Of a stretch of 5,556 nucleotides of DNA, positions 1 through 5,556 are shown piece after piece. This DNA is from Wandonia sp964447015 (lineage in GTDB: Bacteria; Bacteroidota; Bacteroidia; Flavobacteriales_D; Crocinitomicaceae). A program made the translations under genes and the position numbers. Below the pieces are notes generated by a model. That model did no database searches, was not told where the DNA came from, and saw only the letters and a list, made by a program, of their open reading frames with translations. How positions within the stretch are numbered: position 1 is the first letter of the stretch; each line of letters starts with the position of its first letter. The stretch is from NCBI GenBank assembly GCA_964447015.1, contig CAYUQU010000141.1:1-5556 (forward strand). The letters run 5' to 3'.

Positions 1-738
1 GTGGCAGGGCCTTCAGGGCAATTGATTCCAGGTCATTCTGAAATCAAACTTGTAAATCAAGATTTTGCACTTGATTTGTATCACACAGTGGAGGAAAATA
101 TCCGAATTAAGATATTGCATCATACTGCAGAAGTCATTTCAGAGATAACAGAAGAACTGTTGGAGGTAATGGGGCTGACAAAGCTGAGATTGCAAAAAGC
201 ACATCTACTTTCGGGGGGAGAACAACAGCGATTAGCATTGGCAAGAACTTTGGCAAATGAACCCGATGTAATTTTACTCGACGAACCATTTGTGCACCTT
301 GATCCACCCACAAGACAACGAATAGAGCAATATGTGGGAGAAATGCGAAATAAATGGCGTTCTTCTATTATTCTAGTAACTCACGACGGCAAAGAGGCGA
401 TGACTTGGGGTGATAGAATAGCATTTATGTCAGGTGGAAACATCATACGGATAGACAGTGCCGAGGGGTTTTATAATAACCCCCAATCGCTTGATGAAGC
501 GCATTTTTTTGGCGAAATAAATTTGATAGATTTCGAAGGAAAAACAATCATGTTTCGACCCAATGCATATACATTATCAGAAGATAAAGGGATTGAAATA
601 AACATATACAGAAGTGTTTTTCAAGGTACACATTATGTGAATTATGGAAAAACAAGGAGGGAAGAAGATGTTTTACTTTATTCTGCATTACCTTTGGAAA
701 AACGAGTAATGATTAGGCCTGGTTATGCTAAAGAGTAA
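1..738 (+). CDS. ABC transporter ATP-binding protein, 5'-truncated by window edge
   Basis: This is the ATP-hydrolysing subunit of an ABC transporter, acting on the cytoplasmic face of the inner membrane. Visible motifs, counted from the first codon in the window, are a Q-loop glutamine (Q20 in VNQDF), the signature LSGGEQQ (70-76), Walker B VILLDEP (90-96), D-loop HLD (99-101) and the switch histidine in VTHD (H128). Walker A is absent because the gene begins upstream; the GTG at position 1 is most likely an internal valine codon. After the ATPase fold, residues about 170-240 contain MFRPNAYTL and then a beta-rich stretch. This resembles the TOBE-type C-terminal domain of some importer ATPases, which is an inference. 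No permease or binding protein is visible, so the substrate cannot be named. The TAA stop lies inside the start of the BrkB-family gene (14-base overlap), which suggests co-transcription and translational coupling. ABC ATPase identity is near certain; the transporter type is not. Confidence 0.93.
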   Translation: MAGPSGQLIPGHSEIKLVNQDFALDLYHTVEENIRIKILHHTAEVISEITEELLEVMGLTKLRLQKAHLLSGGEQQRLALARTLANEPDVILLDEPFVHLDPPTRQRIEQYVGEMRNKWRSSIILVTHDGKEAMTWGDRIAFMSGGNIIRIDSAEGFYNNPQSLDEAHFFGEINLIDFEGKTIMFRPNAYTLSEDKGIEINIYRSVFQGTHYVNYGKTRREEDVLLYSALPLEKRVMIRPGYAKE

Positions 739-1624
739 TATTACATTGAAAAATACGTGGCTGTTGCTTAAAAACAGCTTTGTAGAGTTTATTCGCGACA
801 AAAGTTTTATTCATGGAGCTTCACTTGCGTATTACACAATTGTGGCATTAGTACCCATGTTGTATTTGGCATTCATTTCAATAGGGAAATTTTTAGGGCA
901 AGAGGCATTGATTGAAATTGTAGCAGATGTAGCAAAGGAGCAAATTGGCGTTGATGATGTTTCGTGGCTTGTTGAGGCACTTACACTCATCGATTTAGGG
1001 TCAGGAAGTTTTGTATTGCAAGTTGTTGGGATCATTATCTTGGCGTTTTCTGCTTCTGCCATTTTTAGTTCATTACGTACTAGTCTCAATGTGTTTTTTG
1101 ATGTCGAAGTAGTTGAACAGAGGAGAAGTTTTTTTAATGGAATTATCGCTAGAGGTGTTTCCTTTCTTATGTTAATGCTAGTAGCTGTTGTAGTAATTGT
1201 ATTTTACTTCTTGGAGACAGCCTTTATTTCTTTTGGAGCAGAATTTTTTGGAAGTGGAGCCAATACTTTTTTTACGAGTGGCTTTGAGCATATAGCATCA
1301 CTGTTGAGTAATGTGATTATTTTTCTTTTCATGTTCAAATACCTTCACGATGGTAAAATTGATTGGGCTATAGCATTGAGAGGAAGTGTTTTCACCGCTA
1401 CACTAGTTTATTTAGGTCAATTATTGATAAAATACTATCTAATCAATTATTTCTTTGCAGCAGGTGGGGGAGTTGCAGGAACAATTATGGCCATTCTTGC
1501 ATGGATGTTCTATTCTTCTCAAATCATTTTCTTAGGTGCCAAAATCACAATGGTTTATGCGCGAATGATAGGTAGACCAATACTTCCAAAAGAATCGAAA
1601 GCTGTTGATATTGTGCCTAATTAA
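725..1624 (+). CDS. YihY/BrkB family inner-membrane protein
   Basis: This 299-residue integral membrane protein belongs to the YihY/BrkB family, once misnamed ribonuclease BN. Hydrophobic segments lie at about 32-54, 96-118, 142-166, 188-206, 220-240 and 248-275, giving the six-helix pattern of the family. Family hallmarks are the N-terminal 'GASLAYYTIVALVPM' stretch (31-45), with a proline in the first helix, and the C-terminal 'AILAWMFYSSQIIFLGA' stretch (256-272). The molecular function of the family is not settled; envelope or lipid-related transport roles have been proposed. The ATG at 725 is preferred because the P-less N-terminus before the first helix has normal family length and because it overlaps the preceding ABC ATPase gene, a common arrangement in coupled pairs. 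No strong Shine-Dalgarno sequence is present, as expected in Bacteroidota. Whether the two proteins work together is unknown; the overlap shows only shared expression. Confidence 0.92.
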   Translation: MLKSNITLKNTWLLLKNSFVEFIRDKSFIHGASLAYYTIVALVPMLYLAFISIGKFLGQEALIEIVADVAKEQIGVDDVSWLVEALTLIDLGSGSFVLQVVGIIILAFSASAIFSSLRTSLNVFFDVEVVEQRRSFFNGIIARGVSFLMLMLVAVVVIVFYFLETAFISFGAEFFGSGANTFFTSGFEHIASLLSNVIIFLFMFKYLHDGKIDWAIALRGSVFTATLVYLGQLLIKYYLINYFFAAGGGVAGTIMAILAWMFYSSQIIFLGAKITMVYARMIGRPILPKESKAVDIVPN

Positions 1625-1644
1625 TTCAATTCCTTCCAGTTGAT

Positions 1645-1652
1645 TACATTTG
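1645..1652 (+). promoter_or_regulatory. Possible Bacteroidota -7 promoter element (TACATTTG)
   Basis: TACATTTG matches the Bacteroidota sigma -7 consensus TAnnTTTG and lies in the 92-base gap ahead of the exported-protein gene. It would give a leader of roughly 60 bases. No TTG is found at the expected distance (about 19 bases) upstream, so only half of the promoter is seen. A weaker one-mismatch alternative, TAAATTGG, lies at 1669-1676. This is a consensus match in AT-rich DNA and may be chance. Confidence 0.35.
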
Positions 1653-1716
1653 TTTGCTGATTATTTTTTAAATTGGCACGCATTTTGAAATGTGATGCAA
1701 AACAAAAACAAAGATT

Positions 1717-2532
1717 ATGAAAAAAGTATTTTACTTAGCGGCTATTATCGCCTTAAACACCATTTATTCAGTAGCACAGGATGCTCCAAAATACGAAAAA
1801 GTATTTTACAAAACAGTCAGTTTTGAGAATGATATCGTAAAAGTTGAGATTGATAACATCGTTTCTTTACCCAAAGAGACTAAGTTTAGAATGAGCATCA
1901 CGAATAAGACAAGTGATTATCTGATTTACAATTCAGAAGAAAGTAACTTTGAGATTCCTGGACAAGACGTACGTGCCAAAGACAAAAGCTTTATGATTGA
2001 ACCTAATGGTTCGAAGAAAAAAGTTTATCGTGCATTTGGAGAAAACTTAAATGAAGTACAACAATTTAACTTTGTTTGCGAAGGGTTTTACCAAATCAAA
2101 TTAAATGAACCTTTTACTGCTGAAAATTTCCGCTTACCAGTTTCAACAAATACATTTAAAGTTGGTCCTTATGATGTGTCTCATGCGGGGAACAAAAAAG
2201 CTACAGGAAAGACAGATGTGAAATTTAATGTGACATACAAAGGTGATAACCTAGGTTTCATTATCCCAAATCGTATCGCTGTTAAAATGCCTGATGGAAA
2301 TACGTATGCAACGGCAAACTCGAAAGATGATGCTGTTATCTTGAAAAAAGGGGAGAGCGATTCTTTCTCTGCTTCATGGGGACGTATGCCGGGTGGTCGA
2401 CTAAACGACATGCAACTAGTTGAAATGTGGATCACATTCACAGAAGTATTTGTAGAAGGTGTTCCAACAAAAAAGGATGGAGAAACCTTGGAAATTGTTT
2501 GGGATGAAGCAATGACTGCTGGGAAAAATTAA
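1717..2532 (+). CDS. Exported protein of unknown function, probably two beta-rich domains
   Basis: I do not recognise this 271-residue protein. It begins with a clear signal peptide: MKK, a hydrophobic core (about 4-17), then SVA before Q21, a fitting signal peptidase I site. There is no lipobox cysteine, so it should be released to the periplasm or beyond rather than lipidated. The mature part is rich in alternating hydrophobic and polar residues typical of beta sandwiches, with no further membrane segment. Two stretches, about 43-127 and 150-245, share a layout: a KF-x-x-[ST] strand, an N-x-I-x-x-P or equivalent turn, a 'K-x-x-x-I-x-x-[GN]-[GE]-S' turn, an FG/WG pair, and an N-x-[MV]-Q segment. 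This suggests a tandem duplication of an Ig-like domain. No catalytic motif, single cysteine only (C121), and no type IX C-terminal sorting domain is obvious. The ATG at 1717 is preceded by an A-rich stretch rather than a Shine-Dalgarno sequence. It stands alone, convergent with miaA. Confidence 0.85.
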   Translation: MKKVFYLAAIIALNTIYSVAQDAPKYEKVFYKTVSFENDIVKVEIDNIVSLPKETKFRMSITNKTSDYLIYNSEESNFEIPGQDVRAKDKSFMIEPNGSKKKVYRAFGENLNEVQQFNFVCEGFYQIKLNEPFTAENFRLPVSTNTFKVGPYDVSHAGNKKATGKTDVKFNVTYKGDNLGFIIPNRIAVKMPDGNTYATANSKDDAVILKKGESDSFSASWGRMPGGRLNDMQLVEMWITFTEVFVEGVPTKKDGETLEIVWDEAMTAGKN

Positions 2533-2548
2533 TTAATTGAATCTGTGC

Positions 2549-2590
2549 AACACCAGTAGGGGCGAATTACAATTCGCCCCTACTGGTGTT
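2549..2590. repeat. Perfect 20-bp inverted repeat between convergent genes; possible bidirectional terminator or dispersed palindrome
   Basis: The left arm AACACCAGTAGGGGCGAATT (2549-2568) is exactly the reverse complement of the right arm (2571-2590), with only AC between them. It sits 16 bases after the stop of the exported-protein gene and 18 bases past the stop of miaA, so RNA from either strand would fold into the same long hairpin. No T-run follows on either strand, so it is not a textbook intrinsic terminator. The GTAGGGGCGAATT...AATTCGCCCCTAC core looks like short palindromes that I recall being scattered between genes in several bacterial genomes; that memory is unverified. It could be a REP-like mobile palindrome that also stops transcription or protects mRNA 3' ends. 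The palindrome itself is certain; its role is inferred. Confidence 0.9.
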
Positions 2591-2608
2591 CGAATTCTAA
2601 AGATGAAT

Positions 2609-3520
2609 TTATATAGATTTTTGTTCTGCCAATACCGCCAAAACTACTTGCATTTGATCTGATATGTTTTCATGATTGATCCAATGAGTAGACAGTTCTC
2701 TCCTAAACCAAGTTAACTGACGCTTTGCATACCTTCTTGTGTTTTGTTGGATTTGAGAGATGGCTTCTTCAAGTGATATATTACCGTCCAAATAATCGAA
2801 AACTTCTTTGTAACCAACCGTGTTTAGAGCCTGATGTTCTCGATATGCAGCTACTGATTTTACTTCTTCAACCAACCCTTTTTCGATCATCTGCAAAACG
2901 CGATTGTTGATTCGTTCATATATTTTTTCTCTTGAATAGTCAATTGTAAAATATAGAATCTCAAAATCTCGTTTTTTTGTTGTTTTAGACAACAGTTCAG
3001 TCATCCTTTTACCGCTGCATCTAATGACTTCAAGTGCCCTCATTACACGATGTGGATTTTGGAAGTCACAGTGCATGTAATAACTTTCGTCAGCTTCTTT
3101 GAGTTCGTTTTGGAGTTTTTCTAATCCAAATTCTTCAAATTCCTGAATGAGTTGTTTACGCACTTCTTTATCTCGTGGCAAATCATCAATTCCCTTGCAA
3201 ACAGCATCAATATAAAGACCCGATCCACCAACTAGAATGGCAGTATCTTTTGTTTTGAATTCGTTTTCGAGAACGTGTAAAGCTTCCAATTCAAACTGTC
3301 CTGACGTATAATGTGAAGTGATACTGAGATTGTCTATGAAATAATGCGGAACACCCTGCATTTCATCTTTAGAAGGTTTTGCGGTACCTATGCTGAGTTC
3401 TTTGTAGAATTGGCGCGAGTCGGCAGAAAGGATACTGCAATTCAACTTTTTTGCCAATTCAATTGAAAGGGCAGTTTTTCCACTCGCGGTTGGACCTGCT
3501 ATAACGATGAGCTGTTTGAT
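2609..3520 (-). CDS. miaA: tRNA dimethylallyltransferase MiaA, with a non-standard start codon
   Basis: MiaA transfers a dimethylallyl group from dimethylallyl diphosphate to N6 of adenosine 37 in tRNAs that read U-starting codons. Numbered from the ATC at 3520, the P-loop GPTASGKT is at 9-16, the active-site stretch SADSRQFYKE at 32-41 (catalytic Asp34 by family alignment) and IGTAKP at 44-49. GGSGLYIDAV is at 98-107, NPHRVMRALEV at 155-165, VGYKE at 235-239 and NTRRYAKRQLTWFRRE at 260-275. The length, 303 residues, is normal. A TTG at 3457 could open the frame, but starting there would remove the whole P-loop, so the true start must be upstream. Between the in-frame TAG at 3526-3524 and the P-loop there is no ATG, GTG or TTG; the ATC at 3520-3518 falls exactly where homologues have the Met of an 'MKxLIVI-GPT' N-terminus. 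The coordinate is therefore chosen by homology. The product is sure, the start is not. Confidence 0.93.
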   Translation of the reverse strand: MKQLIVIAGPTASGKTALSIELAKKLNCSILSADSRQFYKELSIGTAKPSKDEMQGVPHYFIDNLSITSHYTSGQFELEALHVLENEFKTKDTAILVGGSGLYIDAVCKGIDDLPRDKEVRKQLIQEFEEFGLEKLQNELKEADESYYMHCDFQNPHRVMRALEVIRCSGKRMTELLSKTTKKRDFEILYFTIDYSREKIYERINNRVLQMIEKGLVEEVKSVAAYREHQALNTVGYKEVFDYLDGNISLEEAISQIQQNTRRYAKRQLTWFRRELSTHWINHENISDQMQVVLAVLAEQKSI

Positions 3521-3534
3521 AAACTATTTTTTTT

Positions 3535-3542
3535 CAAAACTA
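3535..3542 (-). promoter_or_regulatory. Possible -7 promoter element for miaA (TAGTTTTG)
   Basis: Read on the - strand, TAGTTTTG fits the Bacteroidota -7 consensus TAnnTTTG. No TTG is found about 19 bases upstream, so the -33 half is missing. If it is used, transcription would begin near 3529-3530, inside or just after the A-run, leaving only about ten bases before the proposed ATC start at 3520. It would also exclude the in-frame ATG at 3559 from the transcript. Confidence 0.4.
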
Positions 3543-3603
3543 CGTAAAATAATAGTCATTGGGAGTTATTATCATTTACTTCAATCTTATTACTAAAATC
3601 GTG

Positions 3604-3633
3604 TTCAAACTTCTCTCATTTTCATTAAATTTG
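3604..3633 (+). promoter_or_regulatory. Likely promoter of icmF (TTC-N19-TAAATTTG)
   Basis: TAAATTTG at 3626-3633 is a full match to the Bacteroidota -7 consensus TAnnTTTG. Nineteen bases upstream is TTC (3604-3606), one base off the usual TTG of the -33 element. Transcription would begin near 3639, giving a leader of about 25 bases before the icmF ATG at 3665. It diverges from miaA within the same 144-base gap. No operator-like repeat is obvious beside it. Confidence 0.55.
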
Positions 3634-3664
3634 CCACCTATCCAAATGAAGATACTATACAGAT

Positions 3665-5556
3665 ATGATAAATCAAGAGCCATATAAACCGACAAACAAA
3701 GTTAGAATTGTAACCGCTGCATCGCTGTTTGATGGGCATGACGCTGCGATTAACATTATGCGTCGTATTATTCAATCTACAGGTTGTGAGGTTATTCACC
3801 TTGGACATGACCGCAGTGTAGAAGAAGTGGTGAATTGTGCCATTCAAGAAGATGCGCAAGCAATAGCAATGACATCGTATCAAGGTGGACACACAGAATA
3901 TTTTAAATACATGCGTGATTTGCTCGTTGAAAAAGGAGCAGGACACATCAAAATTTTCGGTGGAGGTGGTGGAACCATTCTTCCTGAAGAAATAAAAGAA
4001 TTACAAGATTACGGAATCACACGAATCTATCACCCTGATGATGGACGTTCGATGGGATTGCAGGGGATGATTAACGACCTTGTTGAGCGAAGTGATTATC
4101 CTGTTGGTGACAAGTTGACAAATGAGATTGATACGCTTGAGAACAAAGAAGTAACGGCAATCGCGCGTTTGATTTCGGCAGCGGAGAATTTTCCTGAGAA
4201 TGCGAAAGCAGAATTGGAAAAAATTCACACGATGTCTACTAAATCAACAACTCCTGTGCTTGGAATTACTGGAACGGGTGGAGCAGGTAAATCTTCATTA
4301 GTGGATGAATTGGTGCGTCGTTTCTTAATCGATTTTAAAGACAAAGAAATTGCAATCGTTTCAGTTGATCCATCAAAACGCAAGACAGGTGGAGCACTAC
4401 TTGGTGATAGAATTCGCATGAACGCAATCAGTAACGACCGAGTGTACATGCGCTCGTTGGCGACACGTCAGAGCAATTTAGCTTTGTCAAAACACGTTTC
4501 GGAGGCAGTTGAAATTTTAAAAGCAGCGAAATTTGACTTAATTATCCTTGAAACATCAGGAATTGGTCAGTCGGATACGGAAATAATGGACCATTCGGAT
4601 GTCGCGCTTTATGTGATGACTCCTGAATTTGGTGCAGCTACACAATTGGAAAAAATCGACATGCTTGATTTTGCCGATGTAGTAGCAATAAATAAATTTG
4701 ACAAACGCGGTGCGCTAGATGCATTGCGCGATGTGAAGAAACAATTCGTGCGCAATCACCAAATGTGGGATGCAAAAGACGAAGAAATTCCTGTTTATGG
4801 AACTATCGCTTCGCAATTCAACGACCCAGGAATGAACGCCTTGTACAAGGTTGTAATGGATAAATTGGAAGAAAAAACATCGACACCGCTCAAGTCTTCA
4901 TTTGAGATTACACGTGAGATGTCTGAGAAGATTTTCGTCATTCCACCAGCACGAACTCGTTATTTGTCAGAAATTTCTGAAAACAACCGCGCTTTTGATG
5001 CTTGGGTTGATGATCAAGCGAATGTAGCACAGAAATTATTCGGTTTGTTCAAGACTATCGAAACTTTGTCTGGAACAGCTCCTGTGTTAACTAAAGCAGG
5101 AATTGACGATGATCAGTTAGAAGTGAAAGCTGAGAACAAAGAATTGATGTCGTTGCTTTTGAAAGAGTTTGACCGCGTAAAAATGGATTTTGACCCACAT
5201 AATTGGGATGCTATCTTGTCGTGGGATGCTAAAAAAGCAACATACAAAGCGCCATTATACAAATTTATGGTACGCGACAAAGAATTGTCGATTGAAACGC
5301 ACACAGAATCGCTGTCACATTCTCAAATCCCTAAAATTGCGTTGCCAAAGTATGAAGCATGGGGAGATTTATTGCGATGGATGTTGCAGGAGAATGTACC
5401 GGGTGAATTCCCGTATACTTCAGGACTGTTCCCTTTCAAGCGCGAAGGAGAAGATCCAACACGTATGTTTGCTGGGGAGGGTGGTCCTGAGCGTACCAAT
5501 CGTCGTTTTCACTACGTGAGTTTGGGAATGCCAGCAAAACGTCTTTCGACCGCTTT
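3665..5556 (+). CDS. icmF: Fused isobutyryl-CoA mutase IcmF, N-terminal 630 codons (cut by window edge)
   Basis: IcmF is a cytoplasmic, adenosylcobalamin-dependent mutase fused to its own G-protein chaperone; it interconverts isobutyryl-CoA and n-butyryl-CoA, and some members also act on isovaleryl/pivalyl-CoA. The frame is open to the right edge. Residues about 12-140 form the B12-binding domain, with FDGHDAA (22-28) carrying the cobalt-ligating His25 and a later SYQGGH (71-76) and GGGGG (99-103). The G-protein domain follows: P-loop GTGGAGKSS (203-211), VDPSKRKTGGALLGDRIRM (234-252), ETSGIGQSD (296-304) and the base-specificity motif NKFD (343-346). The mutase barrel starts near 425 (PPARTRYLSEIS), then PYTSGLFPFKRE (583-594) and DPTRMFAGEGGPERTN (597-612). 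Phe589 takes the place of the Tyr found in methylmalonyl-CoA mutases, favouring IcmF activity. Family members run to about 1,100 residues, so over a third is missing. The ATG at 3665 is the first in frame after a TGA at 3647-3649. No Shine-Dalgarno sequence is seen. Confidence 0.95.
   Translation, partial: MINQEPYKPTNKVRIVTAASLFDGHDAAINIMRRIIQSTGCEVIHLGHDRSVEEVVNCAIQEDAQAIAMTSYQGGHTEYFKYMRDLLVEKGAGHIKIFGGGGGTILPEEIKELQDYGITRIYHPDDGRSMGLQGMINDLVERSDYPVGDKLTNEIDTLENKEVTAIARLISAAENFPENAKAELEKIHTMSTKSTTPVLGITGTGGAGKSSLVDELVRRFLIDFKDKEIAIVSVDPSKRKTGGALLGDRIRMNAISNDRVYMRSLATRQSNLALSKHVSEAVEILKAAKFDLIILETSGIGQSDTEIMDHSDVALYVMTPEFGAATQLEKIDMLDFADVVAINKFDKRGALDALRDVKKQFVRNHQMWDAKDEEIPVYGTIASQFNDPGMNALYKVVMDKLEEKTSTPLKSSFEITREMSEKIFVIPPARTRYLSEISENNRAFDAWVDDQANVAQKLFGLFKTIETLSGTAPVLTKAGIDDDQLEVKAENKELMSLLLKEFDRVKMDFDPHNWDAILSWDAKKATYKAPLYKFMVRDKELSIETHTESLSHSQIPKIALPKYEAWGDLLRWMLQENVPGEFPYTSGLFPFKREGEDPTRMFAGEGGPERTNRRFHYVSLGMPAKRLSTA

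Noticed and set aside
1363..1575. Plus-strand 70-codon frame
   Set aside because: It is an out-of-frame shadow inside the BrkB-family gene, where the annotated frame carries the conserved last helices.
1681..1692. CATTT-TG-AAATG short inverted repeat upstream of the exported-protein gene
   Set aside because: Five-base arms in AT-rich DNA are expected by chance, and it does not sit symmetrically on a promoter element.
2609..3457. miaA starting at the TTG at 3457
   Set aside because: This start would delete the P-loop GPTASGKT, which is encoded in frame just upstream and is needed for catalysis.
3646..3687. 13-codon upstream frame beginning ATG AAG and overlapping the icmF start
   Set aside because: It would start only a few bases after the predicted transcript start, encodes nothing with attenuator-like codon runs, and is easily chance; icmF homology begins properly from the 3665 ATG.
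3638..3946. Minus-strand open frame of 102 codons
   Set aside because: It lies opposite the B12-binding domain of icmF, has a composition of Cys/His/Arg/Ile typical of antisense shadows, and matches nothing recognisable.
4001..4449. Two minus-strand open frames opposite icmF
   Set aside because: Both lie inside the clearly coding G-protein region of icmF and show no own motifs.
5190..5519. Plus-strand 109-codon frame
   Set aside because: It is out of frame within the mutase domain of icmF, whose frame keeps strong family motifs throughout this stretch.

Overview
The window looks like a chromosomal piece of a low-GC member of the Bacteroidota, probably Flavobacteriales. The evidence is the promoter-like TAnnTTTG motifs, the near absence of Shine-Dalgarno sequences, A-rich stretches before start codons, a MiaA with the Bacteroidota-style 'DSRQFYKE' active-site stretch, and a fused B12-dependent mutase (IcmF). 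The exact genus cannot be fixed from this sequence.

Layout, left to right. (1) Positions 1-738, + strand: the C-terminal part of an ABC-transporter ATPase whose Walker A end lies upstream of the window. It overlaps by 14 bases (2) 725-1624, a YihY/BrkB-family inner-membrane protein. (3) A 92-base gap with a possible promoter leads to 1717-2532, an exported protein of unknown function that appears to hold two similar beta-rich domains. (4) Between this gene and the convergent miaA lies a perfect 20-bp inverted repeat (2549-2590). (5) miaA, tRNA dimethylallyltransferase, is on the - strand, 2609-3520. (6) A 144-base divergent intergenic region carries promoter-like motifs for both directions. 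(7) From 3665 to the right edge, + strand, runs the first 630 codons of a fused isobutyryl-CoA mutase (icmF). It covers the B12-binding domain, the G-protein chaperone domain and the beginning of the mutase barrel.

The genes do not form one pathway. The ABC ATPase and BrkB genes are probably co-transcribed. The exported protein, miaA and icmF look like separate units for envelope function, tRNA modification and acyl-CoA metabolism. I see no CRISPR array, tRNA, rRNA, transposase, phage gene or defence system, and nothing that makes a convincing new multi-gene system. The two items most worth a second look are the miaA 5' end and the palindrome at 2549-2590. The miaA reading frame has no ATG, GTG or TTG ahead of its P-loop, and an amber codon separates it from the nearest upstream in-frame ATG.
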